NCBI GenBank assembly: GCA_030848705.1 | Contig: CM061244.1 | Coordinates: 51,687,190-51,751,189 of the forward strand | Direction of reading: 5' to 3' | DNA from: Heracleum sosnowskyi | Lineage: Eukaryota > Streptophyta > Magnoliopsida > Apiales > Apiaceae | DNA length: 64,000 nt | In this document: positions 1-11,235 of the stretch, one piece after another | Position numbering within the stretch: the first letter of the stretch is position 1 | How the letters are laid out: each line of letters opens with the position of its first letter | The notes under the pieces: model-generated | The model's input: only the letters and a program-made list of their open reading frames with translations | Database searches by the model: none | What the model was told of the DNA's origin: nothing | Position numbers and translations under genes: made by a program

Positions 1-387
1 AGAGTTTATTAACTGTCGGTGCTGACTTGAATATTCTAGAAGCAATATATCTTGAAGATGGAAAGAAGCAAGATATATTGAGACAGTTAAGGAAACGGAA
101 CAGAAGACAGAAGCAATCCTATTTTGATATAATCTATATAGCTGATTTATAGGAATATCAATTAGAGATTGATTATGTAACTGTGTAATATATAAACACA
201 GATAGGTTAACCCTAAAAGGGATGCGAACATAGAATTATTATTCTTGTAACCTAGCAGCTCTCTGTGATTCATTAACATCACTGAGAGAAGAGTTATTTA
301 TATAATTCAGTTTTTGATTCATAAACAGTGTTCTTAATTATTATTATCATACTTATCTTGATTATATATTGTGTATTTGGCCTAACA
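1..387 (+). repeat. 5' LTR of element A (partial, window-truncated)
   Basis: Position 1 corresponds to 10254 of the 3' LTR, so about 106 bp of the LTR lie outside the window. The LTR ends in CTAACA at 387, the inverted match of the TGTTAG that opens the 3' copy, and is followed at once by the tRNA primer site. It carries a TATA box (TATATAAA, 189-196) and should drive the genomic RNA. Confidence 0.93.
189..196 (+). promoter_or_regulatory. TATA box in the LTR of A
   Basis: TATATAAA followed by CACAGATAGG. The same box and flank recur in the other LTRs of the family (10442-10449, 10971-10977, 23283-23289, 48911-48917), and a similar one lies in the LTR of element C near 30795. This conservation supports it as the core promoter for retroelement RNA. 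Confidence 0.7.
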
Positions 388-389
388 AT

Positions 390-402
390 TGGTATCAGAG
401 CC
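390..402 (+). other. Primer binding site of A (initiator-Met tRNA)
   Basis: TGGTATCAGAGCC, two bases after the LTR end, is the standard plant copia/gypsy primer site complementary to the 3' end of initiator methionine tRNA. Confidence 0.93.
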
Positions 403-450
403 AAGGCTGATTAATATATACAGTTTTACGATTCAAACACAAGTATAATC

Positions 451-3400
451 ATGGCTGACAACTCTCAGGAAGGTACTAATGCAGGTTCTAATGCTCAGAA
501 GGTTCAACCTACTTCTGTGAGTAGATATGAGAGAATAAGGGTTCCAATACTCAGACCAGTTGAATATCCAATTTGGAAGGTGAAGATGACCATGTTTCTG
601 GAAGCCACAGATCCAGAATACCTTGACAGAATCATCAATGGTCCTCATATGCCAACTAAATTGTCTCCTGTTATTGGTGATGAAGAGCAGAAACTGATCC
701 CAAAGGAAAAGAAGGATTTGACTCCTGAAGACATCTCATCAATTGCTAAGGATGCAAAGGTTAGACATCTTCTCCACAGTGCCTTAGATAATGTTATGTC
801 TAACAGAGTAATTGGCTGCAAAACTGCCAAAGAGATATGGGATGCTTTAGAAGTCAGATGCCAAGGAACAGGTGCTATTAAGAAGAATAGGAGGACCATA
901 CTAACACAGGAGTATGAACACTTTGATTCAAGATCTGGTGAAACTTTAACTGAGACATATGACAGATTTTGTAAATTGTTGAATGATCTATCTCTAGTTG
1001 ATAAAGAATATGATATTGAAGAGTCTAATCTCAAGTTTCTGTTATCTCTACCTGAAAAGTGGGATTTAAAGACAACCACAATAAGAGATAATTATGAGCT
1101 TGCTGATACAGATCTTGATGAAATCTATGGGTTGTTGAAAACTCATGAACTGGAGATAGAACAAAGAAATAGAAGATTAAGTAAGAAGACAAAATCTGTT
1201 GCTCTCAAAGTTGAAGAGAAGCCCGTCAAGAAGGAACTTTCAAGAAAGAAAGCCAAAGGAAAGGCTTTAGTCATCAAATCTGAAAGTGAGTCATCAAACT
1301 CTGATGATGGCTCAAATACTGATGATGAAGCTTCTGATTCCGAGGATGATGAAGAAGAGATGATGAAGATGGCTGCTTTAATGGTGAAGACTTTCAAGAA
1401 GATGGGATTCAAGAACTTCAAGAAAGGAAAGAGATTCTCAAGGAAAGATTCAAATTCTGATAAGAGAAATTTCAGAAAGTCTGAGGGAAAATATACCAAG
1501 TCTGGAAAGAAAGACAAGTCAGAGATCCAGTGCTACAAGTGTAAAGAGATGGGTCATTATGCTCCAGAGTGCAAGAAAGGAAAATCTGAGAAAGCACTCA
1601 TCACTAAAGGCAAGGACTGGGCAGACACTTCAGACTCAGATGAGGGAGTCAATTATGCTCTTATGGCTACTGTTAAAGATGAAGCTGAATCATCTGAAAA
1701 CAAGGGTATAAAAGAGAGCACACTTATCTTGGACAGTGGATGCTCAGGACATATGACTGGAAATAAAGCCCTGCTATCAGACTTTGAGGAGAAGGCTGGC
1801 CCAAAAGTTTCCTATGGAGATGGCAACATAGGACGTACTCTGGGATATGGCAATATCAATTTTGGAAGTGTCATCATCAAAAATGTAGCTCTAGTCTCAG
1901 GACTCAAGCATGATCTGCTTTCTGTGAGTCAAATCTGTGACAGAGGATACCATGTAGATTTTCATTCTGAACATTGTGAATTGATCAGCAAATCTATAGG
2001 AAAAGTTGTTCTAGTTGGACACAGGCACAATAACATCTATGAAGCAAGTTTGGTAACAAACTCTGAAGGAAAAACTGTGTGTCTATCTGCAAGAATGTCA
2101 AATGAAGAGAGTTGGAAATGGCATAAGAAGCTCTCTCATCTAAACTTGAACAACATCAATGAACTTATTCGAAAAGATCTTGTAAGGGGACTTCCAAAGT
2201 CAATACTAAGCTTAGATGGTCTGTGTGATTCTTGTCAAAAGGCCAAGCAAAGGAAGTCATCTTTCAAGACAAAATCTGAATCTTCAGTTATGGATCCTTA
2301 TCATCTTCTACATGTTGATCTTTTTGGTCCAGTAAATATAATGTCATTGGGCAGAAAGAAGTATGCTTTAGTCATTGTTGATGAGTACACAAGGTATACA
2401 TGGGTGTATTTCTTAGCAAAGAAAGATGAAACTGCCTCAATTCTAATTGAACATGTAAAGCTACTGGAAAAAGGATCAGATTTTAAAGTGAAAATTATAA
2501 GAAGTGATAATGGAACTGAATTCATAAATTCAGTAATGGAAGCTTTCTGCAAGGAAAGAGGAGTGAAGCAAGAATTTTCTGCACCTGGAACTCCACAGCA
2601 AAATGGTGTAGTTGAAAGGAAGAACAGAACTCTAATCGAAGCTGCCAGAACAATGCTTGATGAAGCAAAGTTGCCAACTTATTTCTGGGCAGAAGCTGTT
2701 CAAACTGCTTGTTTTACTCAGAATGCTACACTGATCAACAAGCATGGAAAAACACCATATGAGATGGTGAAGAATAAGAAGCCAAATTTGAAGTATTTTC
2801 ATATATTTGGATGCAAGTGTTTTGTGTTGAAAACTCATCCTGAACAGTTGACCAAGTTTGACTTAAAAGCTGATGAAGGAATTTTTGTTGGATACCCATT
2901 GTCAACAAAGGCATTCAGAGTCTATAATCTGAGAACTAAAGTGATCATGGAATCTATACATGTGTCATTTGATGACAAGAAAATAACTGGAATAGAAGAT
3001 GAAGAATACCATGATCAACTTCGCTTTGAAAATGAAGATCTTAACTCTGATGATGTAAACTCTGATGAAGCAAAACCAACAAACTCTGTCCAAGCATACT
3101 CTGATCCTCTACTGGTAAACACTGAAGACTTATTTCAGACAGAACAAAATAGAGAACCAGTCGAGGGGGAGCGTGAAGAAACTTCAGAAAATTCTCATAA
3201 TGAAGACTCAAATTCTGAAAGAGAGTCAAATGAAGAATCAAACAGAAACTCTGAGTCAAACTCTGAAAGTTCAAATACTGAACAGTCCAATTCAGGGGGA
3301 GCCTCAGAGAATGCAAATGGTCAAGAAAATCAGGAGAACATGGATCAAGGGGGAGGATCTAATAATGTTAATAGAAGCCAATTACCAACAACAAGAAGGT

Positions 3401-5037
3401 GGACACATGCTCATACACCTGACTTGATAATTGGAGATCCAGAAGCTAGTGTAAGAACTAGAAGTGCTACAAATAATGAATGTCTGTTTCATGCATTCTT
3501 ATCTCAAACAGAACCCAAGAAAGTGGAAGAAGCTCTTCAAGATGCTAACTGGATAACAGCAATGCAAGAGGAGTTAAATGAATTTGAGAGGAATGAAGTA
3601 TGGACACTTGTACCAAGACCAAAGAACAGGTCAATTGTTGGTACAAAGTGGGTTTTCAGAAACAAAACAGACAGTGATGGAATGATTACAAGGAATAAGG
3701 ATAGATTTGTGGCAAAAGGCTATTCACAATAGGAAGGAATTGACTATGATGAAACCTTTGCTCCAGTTGCAAGATTGGAGGCAATAAGGATTTTTCTGGC
3801 CTATGCTGCACACAAAAAGTTTAAAGTCTTTCAGATGGATGTGAAAAGTGCTTTTCTCAATGGGAGACTTGAAGAAGAAGTGTTTGTTGAACAACCACCA
3901 GGGTTTGTAGATCCCAAACATCTAGATTATGTCTACAGGCTTGATAAGGCATTATATGGATTAAAGCAAGCACCTAGAGCATGGTATGAAACTCTGGCTC
4001 AATTTCTTTTAGAAAGTGGGTTCACTAGAGGTACAATTGATAAGACCTTGTTCTACTTCAATCATGGTGATGACTTGCTGTTAGTTCAGATCTATGTGGA
4101 TGACATAATTTTTGGGTCTACTAATGACAAACTCTGTAAGAAATTTGCAAAGCTTATGCAGTCAAGATATCAAATGAGCATGATGGGAGAGCTTAGTTAC
4201 TTTCTAGGCTTACAAGTCAAGCAAACAGATGATGGGATTTTTATCAATCAGGCAAAATATACCAGAAATCTTCTGAAGAAATTTGGCATGCTTGATAGTT
4301 CATCTGCTACAACTCCCATGGCTACTGCAACAAAGCTAGACAAAGACACATGAGCCTCAGTAGATATGACAAACTATAGAGGAATGATAGGGTCTCTTCT
4401 TTATCTCACAGCAAGTAGACCAGATATCATGTATGCAACATGTCTTTGTGCAAGATTTCAAGCAGACCCCAGAGAGCCACATCTAACAGCTGTGAAGAGG
4501 ATTTTCAAATTTCTCAAAGGAACCATAACTCTTGGTTTGTGGTACCCTAGAGAATCAGAGTTTAATTTAATTGGTTACTCTGATGCAGATTTTGCAGGCT
4601 GTAAGATAGACAGAAAAAGCACAAGTGGAAGCTGTCAATTTTTAGGTGACAGATTAGTTTCTTGGTACATCAAGAAACATAAATCGATTTCCACATCCAC
4701 AGCAGAAGCAGAGTATATAGCTGCTGGTAGCTGTTGTGCACAGATTTTATGGATGAAGAATCAGTTGCTGGACTATGGATTAAGGTACTCTAAAATACCT
4801 ATTTACTGTGATAATCAAAGTGCTATTGCTATGACAGGTAATCCAGTACAGCACTCCATGACCAAGCACATCAGCATAAGGTATCATTTTATCAGGGAAC
4901 ATGTGGAAGAAGGAGATATTGAACTTCATTTTGTATCTACAGACCAACAGCTTGCAGATATCTTCACCAAACCTTTGAGTGAAGCTATCTTTACAAGGCT
5001 GGTAAATGAACTTGGAATGATCTCTGGTTTTGACTAG
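451..5037 (+). pseudogene. gag-pol of A, precisely intronless fusion, two nonsense codons
   Basis: One continuous frame of 1,529 codons including three stops (two internal, one terminal). The start follows the same AAACACA leader as in B and D. Gag comes first, with a CCHC knuckle CYKCKEMGHYAPEC at residues 361-374. Protease has DSG at 428-430. The integrase zinc region runs from H558 to C595, and the DDE core is D623, D686, E722 (D-35-E spacing). Reverse transcriptase contains YVDDIIFGS, and RNase H contains SDADFAG. Internal stops are TAG at 3730-3732 (B has CAG) and TGA at 4351-4353 (B has GGA). Gag joins protease directly at 1704/1705, whereas B and D have about 1.1 kb there. The protein would be cytoplasmic, forming virus-like particles; the breaks make a functional full Pol unlikely. 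Confidence 0.93.
1704..1705 (+). other. Exon-exon-like junction in A (precise loss of gag-pol intron)
   Basis: The sequence reads ...AACAAG then GGTATAAAAGAG. In B the matching bases are ...AATAAG, then GTACCC...TGCAG (1,105 bp), then GGTATAATAGAG. A lacks exactly the segment bounded by GT and AG, and the join is in phase 0. This is what a reverse-transcribed spliced RNA would leave. Confidence 0.88.
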
Positions 5038-6440
5038 AGATGCTGGTTAGATTCAAACTCTATACATGATTTTATGCTCATGATTCTTTGCATGTGTTAA
5101 CTGTTATTTGCACCAGCATGATAAACTCTGATAGATAAACTCTGATAAGTAAACTCTGATAAGTAAACTCTGTCAGTCATACTCTGTCGGTTAAAGTCTG
5201 ATGTTAAACTCTGATTATGATTTTTGTCTGAAACACATGGACCGATGAAGAAAAATGTATGAAGCATGATTTTCAGTAAGTAATCATGAATCCTTCTAAG
5301 TATTATAAATTCTGATTACAAAATGTACAGAAATTTTACACAGCATGATACTGTCTGTATATTTATAGCATCTCTTAGTTTATTGATTCTATATACTGAG
5401 TTTGTATTAGCTGTTTGCATTTTCTCTCATAAATTAATTGTATTAAACTGATGAAAAGTCTAAACTCTGATTATTAATTGCAAATAATTCACCCTCGAAT
5501 CAAAAGATGCCAAAAAGAGCACAAATTCCTTTGAGATCATGTTGTGCCTAGGACGATCCAAGAACTTATTGTATGAAATAAGGGCTAAAATCTTTGATTT
5601 TTGGTGACTAGTGTCAACCACTGATTACTGGAAAAAAATAAAATAAAAATAAAAATAAAAATCTATATATATATATATAAAGGGGGTGAAAAAATAAAAG
5701 ATATATCCAAATGAAAGGATATCAGTATACAGAGTTTAGATATAAAAATCAGATTTTATGTTATACATGAGAGTTTAGGCAACCAGTTTTTACTACTTTA
5801 GTTCGTGGATTTTATGCACTTTGAGATGGTCTAAATATTCATATTCAGTAAACTCTGCTAATTCACACACAAATACTCACATCTGTACAGTTTGTGAAAA
5901 GAGTTTGTTTCTAAAGGAGGAGGATTGGTAAACACTGATGAATTATGTACTCTACGCCGAGGTAATTTAATTTTAATCTCTGGTGATTAAAATAAATTTT
6001 GTTGGTTTCAGACATATTATAATTTTGAGAAAAAGACATTTGTTTTGAAAATTTAAAAAGAGTATGATTGGACAGTTGATCAAGAATGTTTTAAACAGAG
6101 GAGAGAGGTTAATTTCCTAGAAAAGTGTAACAGGCGGTAATTATTGTTGTTTTTACTGCGCATGCGCATTGGAAACTGTCAATTACTTGCTGTCAGTCAT
6201 TGCATGTGTGCCACGTGTCCCACTCACATAATTAAAGGAGTAAGACAGTTGTGTATTAATGATTAAAAACTTTTCAGTTTTTAATTTTGCATTTCATATT
6301 AATACAATACACACACATACGTCTAAACCTTTCACATCTTACTTCAATTTACACACACACATATTCACAAACACTTCCCTGCTCACAAACTCTTACGAAG
6401 CTTTTGCATCAATTTCTTTGATTTCTTTCAAATCTTACTA
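5038..6440 (+). other. Spacer of A between pol and ORF3
   Basis: Noncoding. It holds a cluster of AAACTCTG-type repeats (5117-5216), a short AT-rich tract (5630-5680), a purine block AAAGGGGGTGAAAA near 5680 also present in B (near 17557), a conserved pyrimidine-AG acceptor-like site (GTTGGTTTCAG, 6001-6011; TTCCTTGTTTCAG in B ending 17882), a CACGTG box at 6212-6217, and a CA-rich leader (6300-6370) before the ORF3 start. A small ORF at 6259-6441 abuts the ORF3 start but looks like leader sequence. Confidence 0.6.
5117..5216 (+). repeat. AAACTCTG direct-repeat cluster in spacer of A
   Basis: Short direct repeats of TAAACTCTGATAAG and variants (AACTCTGATAG, ATACTCTGTC, AAGTCTGATG) follow one another. 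The equivalent spacer of B has its own version at about 16961-17042, so the cluster is conserved but rearranged. The reverse complement CAGAGTTT is repeated in the LTRs. Confidence 0.7.
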
Positions 6441-9400
6441 ATGGCGACTACATCGTTTGTTTCGTCTGGATTAGAATTCGTTCCTAACAATTATGCTGCA
6501 CCACTAAACACTGTCAACGCACCAGAGGCGTTTCACTTGGTTCAGCATTTCTTAGCAAATTCTGATATTGGACATGCTCTTACTGAACCAACGAAGCTGT
6601 CTGGGTCTCAAATAAGTGCTTTCTGGCAGACAGGTGTTTATGATGATGGAGGTGAGACTGGGTCTCCGTCAATTATCTTTGAGTATCAAGATCAAGAGTT
6701 TGTGGTTACTCTTGTGACTGTTCATGATGCTCTGAACTTTGAAGATTTCAATTCTTATACAATCTCTGTTGGTGATGGAGAACTGCTAAGGATGATGAGG
6801 GATATTGGATACTCTGGGTCATTGGCCAAGGTGGGTCAATTGAAACGTCCATTCTTGAGGAAGGAGTGGAGTTTCTTCTTTGATTGCATTACTAGAGCTT
6901 TCGGGAAGAAATGCACCAATTGGGATGCAATTCCTACAGATAGTCTGCAAATCGGGTATTCCTTACTCTATGGTGATCACTTTGATTTTGCTAGATTAGT
7001 TTTAAACAATATTGGTGAAAAGATGACAGAAAATAGAGGTATTGTATATTTTGCTCGTTTTTGTCAACTACTGTTTTCTTTCTGTGTTCCTGACACTGAG
7101 ATAGCTGAGGATGATGTTATTCAGTCGTTTAGATTGCATAAACGCATATTTTCTGACTTAACAAACAAGGATCTGAAGAAAGGGAATGTTGGTGCTCTGC
7201 TATTACCTGAGAGAGTGCAACAGTTTGAAAATAATCCTCCACAACCACAACCACAACTAGAACATCAAACTCTGAACATTTCCTCATTAAACACTGAACC
7301 TCTACCACAATCTACTTCTCAACAACCACAGTCTGGTAGTAGAATTAAGAAAAGGGCTTTCAAGAGAAAAGTTTGAGCTAACAGGTCAAAGTCTGTTGGT
7401 GAAGCTGATGTTGCTGAAGATGATGTTGATAAAGATGATGTTGATAATGAAATTCTTCATCAAAAAAAGAGAAGGATGGTTGCTGATTATCTTTTTGATG
7501 AATCAGAAACTGAAGCTGTCCAGAATGAAGCTCCAGAAGATTTTGTTGAGGAGCATGTTGTAACTACTGCTAATGAGGACAGAGCTTTTGTAAACATTGA
7601 AGCTCCTGAAGTTCTTGTTCAGGAGGATGCTGAAAATGCTGAAAAGGTAAGTGCTGATGTCGAAGCTCCTACATCTAAAGATGATGTAGTTGAGGCAACT
7701 GCTGCATACTCTGACAGCAGAGTTTCTGAGAATCAGGATATTGAAAATTTGGAAGCACATCCTAGTATCAGTGTTTGTGATACTGAGGATGTGGCAGCTG
7801 ATCAGGCCACTCGGATACTAGAAGAGTCAATGGCCACTCATACAGAGATTCTCTCTGTCACCAATCAAATTCCTGAATTGGGTGAAGAGGTTGATCAGGC
7901 AGCAAAATCTGTCTCTTCTGAGCAGATTGTTGAAAATGCTGAGAAGCAAATGATAGTAGAAGAAGCTGTTCCAGCAATAGAAGAAGATGCTGAGAAAGAT
8001 GAAGCTGAAGCAGAAAAAGTTGAAGTTACTGCAGAGAATGTTGAAGAAGCTGCAGAAAATGTTATTGTAAACTCTGATCTTCATGAGGGAGCACAAGATG
8101 ATGCTGAAGAAGATGTTCCTGATTCTTCTAATGCTGATTCTTCTGCAAACTCTGTTGATAATTCTCAAAGAATTTCTGCTCAACGCGCTACAGATGCTCA
8201 TTTCCAGGATATGTATTTCTCAAATTGGTCAAGTAGGGAAACTATCTTTTCTGATGAAAGAGCTGCTGATTTTGTGACCAAGTCTTCAAAGGAGATTCAA
8301 AATCCTGAACTTTTAACTCATCTCAAAGCTACAATAGTCCAAGTCAAATCATTAAATAATCGTTTTGATGGTACTGACAAGGTTATTGATGGTCTAAGGA
8401 ATGACATAGCTGCAAGGGAACTTACACTGCAAAAGGATAAATCTCTATATATCTCTTTGTGTAAAGAACAGAAGGCTTTTAACTCCAGATTGTCAAAAGT
8501 TGAAGAGAATCAAGCTGCAATGTCAAATAAGCTGGATGCAATTGCTAATTCCTTGGAACTGCTCACATCAGTATTGATTTCTGATGATGTCAAAAAGGGG
8601 GAGAGAGTATCTAAAGACAAATGCAAGAGCTCTCAAACTCTGACTCGGAAGGATGATACCACTGATGGTGGTGCAAAAGATAATGAACAAAGGAAAAAGA
8701 ATGTTCAAGAGCAAGGGAGGAGGTCGAACTCTGATGCTCAGGCTAATGCTGGAAAAGGAATAAACACTGGAGGGCAGTCTTCTTCAAGAGTAAGAAGTTT
8801 ACTTCTTTCTTCTCAATCTCCAATTACTGATGAAGAAGTTGCAACTCAGTTGTTTCTAGCTGAGCATGGTCAAGATGCTACTGTTGAAGATATTCAAGCA
8901 GAAGAACAAATGCTAGCAGAAGAACATAAGAAGAAAGTTGCTTCTGGAAATTATAAGAAGAAATCAGTACAGGCTCCTAGAAAGAAAGAAACTGGAATTT
9001 CTATCAAGGAAAATACTCAACAGAGTATACAATACACCAGGAGGCCTGTAATTGCAAATACTGATAAAGGAAAGGGTATACTGGTAGAAGAAGGACAGTT
9101 ACCTAAGAAGAATTATTCAACCTCTGACATTGCTCAAGTTGAATCAAGGATAAGTAAATCAACCTCTGACGCTGCTCATGTTGATGTTTCTACTAAAGTT
9201 GTGACAACCTCTGACAAAGCTCAAGTTGTACAAACTCAGCTAGCTCCACAACTCAAAGGTTTCTTAAGACCTGCACTTTCTGAAACTCTGACACTTCAGC
9301 CTGTGGACTTTTCTCAAACCAGGACTGTACTTGGAAAAGAATCTTTTGATAAGTCTGGTTTAGGTTCACATAGGGAGAAGAGAATAAACAACAGATCTTT

Positions 9401-10016
9401 AGATCAAACTTCACTGGCAGAAGCTGGTATTGGGGTATCTCAAGAGAGCCTTGATAAACTGGAATCTGTTCAGATGGTCTATCACAGGGGTTTGAAGAAA
9501 GATGTACTGTTATACTTCATGTCTGATGGAAGAGTATACAGAGTAGGAGAAGCTGATATACAATTGAAGTTATGGGAAGAGCTTGAGTATGTTTTATACC
9601 TTCTCAAAATCAAAAACAAAAGTACTCATGATGCTGCTCTTGTCATAAAAGACAGAATGATGAAATCTAAAGTGCTTCTTGGAGGTGGTGTTTCAAGTGC
9701 ATATATTCCTAAGTACAGAGATGCTTATGGAAAGCTGGTGGAGATGAAGAGGAATAGTGCTAGGTTCAGGACTGTACTGGGAATGAAAGTCCTAGAATTT
9801 AATCTAGAGTCTGACAAGCCTTTCTATATAAGACTGGGAAATGAAATGAGGAAAAACAGTATCTATTCTCTGAGGGCTGCCATATATCAAACTGGTGAAG
9901 GAGATCCAGAGCTTAAGGAGCTGAAGGAGATTATGATTGCTGAACTGGAAAGAGCTGAGAGAAGATTACTTACAGACTATCTCAGGACAGTGCCTGATAT
10001 TCAAGAAATCAAATAA
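6441..10016 (+). pseudogene. ORF3 of A (env-position protein of unknown function), one nonsense codon
   Basis: Third ORF of the element, between pol and the polypurine tract; 1,192 codons in one frame, interrupted by TGA at 7374-7376. Three parts can be seen. The N-terminal ~220 residues are globular and well conserved with B (LRKEWSFFFDCITRAFGKKC, then TNWDAIPTDSLQIGYSLLYG). The middle is acidic, low-complexity and rich in Glu, Ala, Asp and Val. The conserved C-terminal half starts with a predicted coiled coil (about 8340-8570) and ends in LRTVPDIQEIK. I see no signal peptide, transmembrane segment or fusion-like stretch, so env-like describes position only. It may be expressed from a spliced subgenomic RNA (acceptor-like site near 6011); this is inference. 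Confidence 0.8.
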
Positions 10017-10135
10017 AGTCTGATTGTAAGTTTTAAGTTTTCTGTTCTAAATCAACTCTGTTATAAACACTGCATTTGTTATATGTTTTGACATCATCAA
10101 TTATCTATTAACTTGTACATTTTTATTATGCACAA

Positions 10136-10147
10136 GTTGGGGGAGAT
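10136..10147 (+). other. Polypurine tract of A
   Basis: AGTTGGGGGAGAT directly before the 3' LTR (TGTTAG...). It is the expected plus-strand primer site. The core GGGGGAG recurs in pol and ORF3 of the same element. Confidence 0.88.
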
Positions 10148-10626
10148 TGTTAGATATAATCGCTGATGATTGTTTATCAGTGTTTAAGCAACAAGTACTC
10201 ATCAGAGTTTATACTGGAAGCCAGTCAGAGTTTGTTAAAGTCTGACGGGGTAAAGAGTTTATTAACTGTCGGTGCTGACTTGAATATTCTAGAAGCAATA
10301 TATCTTGAAGATGGAAAGAAGCAAGATATATTGAGACAGTTAAGGAAACGGAACAGAAGACAGAAGCAATCCTAATTTGATATAATCTGTATAGCTGATT
10401 TATAGGAATATCAATTAGAGATTGATTATGTAACTGTATAATATATAAACACAGATAGGTTAACCCTAAAAGGGATGCGAACATAGAATTATTATTCTTG
10501 TAACCTAGCAGCTCTCTGTGATTCATTAACATCACTGAGAGAAGAGTTATTTATATAATTCAGTTTTTGATTCATAAACAGTGTTCTTAATTATTATTAT
10601 CATACTTATCTTGATTATATATTGTG
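10148..10626 (+). repeat. 3' LTR of element A, left part
   Basis: Begins TGTTAGATATAATCGC after the polypurine tract and runs to the insertion point of B. The remaining 14 bases (TATTTGGCCTAACA) are at 23490-23503, giving an LTR of about 493 bp. TATA box at 10442-10449. The last five bases, TTGTG, are the target duplication of B. Confidence 0.95.
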
Positions 10627-11172
10627 TGTTAGATATAATTGCTAATGTTTGTTTATCAGTGTTTAAGCAACAGGTACGGTCAGAGTTTATCAGAAGCCGA
10701 TCAGAGTTTAGTTAAACTCTGATAGGGTGAAGAGTTTAAAGGAAGCCGGTCAGAGTTTAGTTAAAGTCTGACAAGGTGAAGGTTGAATTAGCTGTCGGTG
10801 CTGAATTGAAGATTCTAGAAGCAATATATTCTGAAGATGGAAAGAAGCAGAATATATTGATACAGCTAAGGAAACGGAATAGAAGATAAGAAGCAATCCT
10901 TAATTGATATGAATTGTATAGCTAACTTATAGGAATATCAATTAGATAAGGATTGTATGTAGCTGTGTACTATATAAACACAGATAGGTTATCCCTAGAA
11001 GGGATGCGTTCATTGAATTATTATTCTTGTAACCTAGAAGCTCTTTGTGATTCATTAACATCATAAAGAGAGAAGCTGTTAATACGATTACAGTTTTATT
11101 GATTCATAAACAGTGTTATTAATCATTGTTATTCTCATACATACTTGATTATATTGTGTATTCGGCCTAACA
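10627..11172 (+). repeat. 5' LTR of element B
   Basis: 546 bp, TGTTAG...CTAACA, followed by the primer site. TATA box TATATAA at 10971-10977. The U3 part holds a perfect palindrome at 10700-10723 (arms ATCAGAGTTTA with a 2-base loop) and further CAGAGTTT copies. Confidence 0.96.
10700..10723. repeat. Perfect palindrome in U3 of LTR B
   Basis: Two 11-base arms (ATCAGAGTTTA and its complement) around GT. Repeated identically in the 3' LTR at 23012-23035. LTR A has only an imperfect version (GTCAGA...TCTGAC). It could act as a cis element in DNA or as an RNA hairpin. Confidence 0.85.
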
Positions 11173-11174
11173 AT

Positions 11175-11187
11175 TGGTATCAGAGCC
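11175..11187 (+). other. Primer binding site of B
   Basis: TGGTATCAGAGCC two bases after the 5' LTR; complementary to the 3' end of initiator-Met tRNA. Confidence 0.94.
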
Positions 11188-11235
11188 AAGGCTGTTTAAT
11201 ATATACAGTTTTACGATTCAAACACAGTAATAATC

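Noticed and set aside
1143..1517. Minus-strand ORFs opposite gag (also 11916-12287 and 49866-50141)
   Set aside because: Mirror frames of a Lys/Glu/Ser-rich coding strand; conserved only because gag is conserved.
6259..6441. 60-codon ORF overlapping the ORF3 start
   Set aside because: CA-rich leader; the corresponding region of B has no matching ORF.
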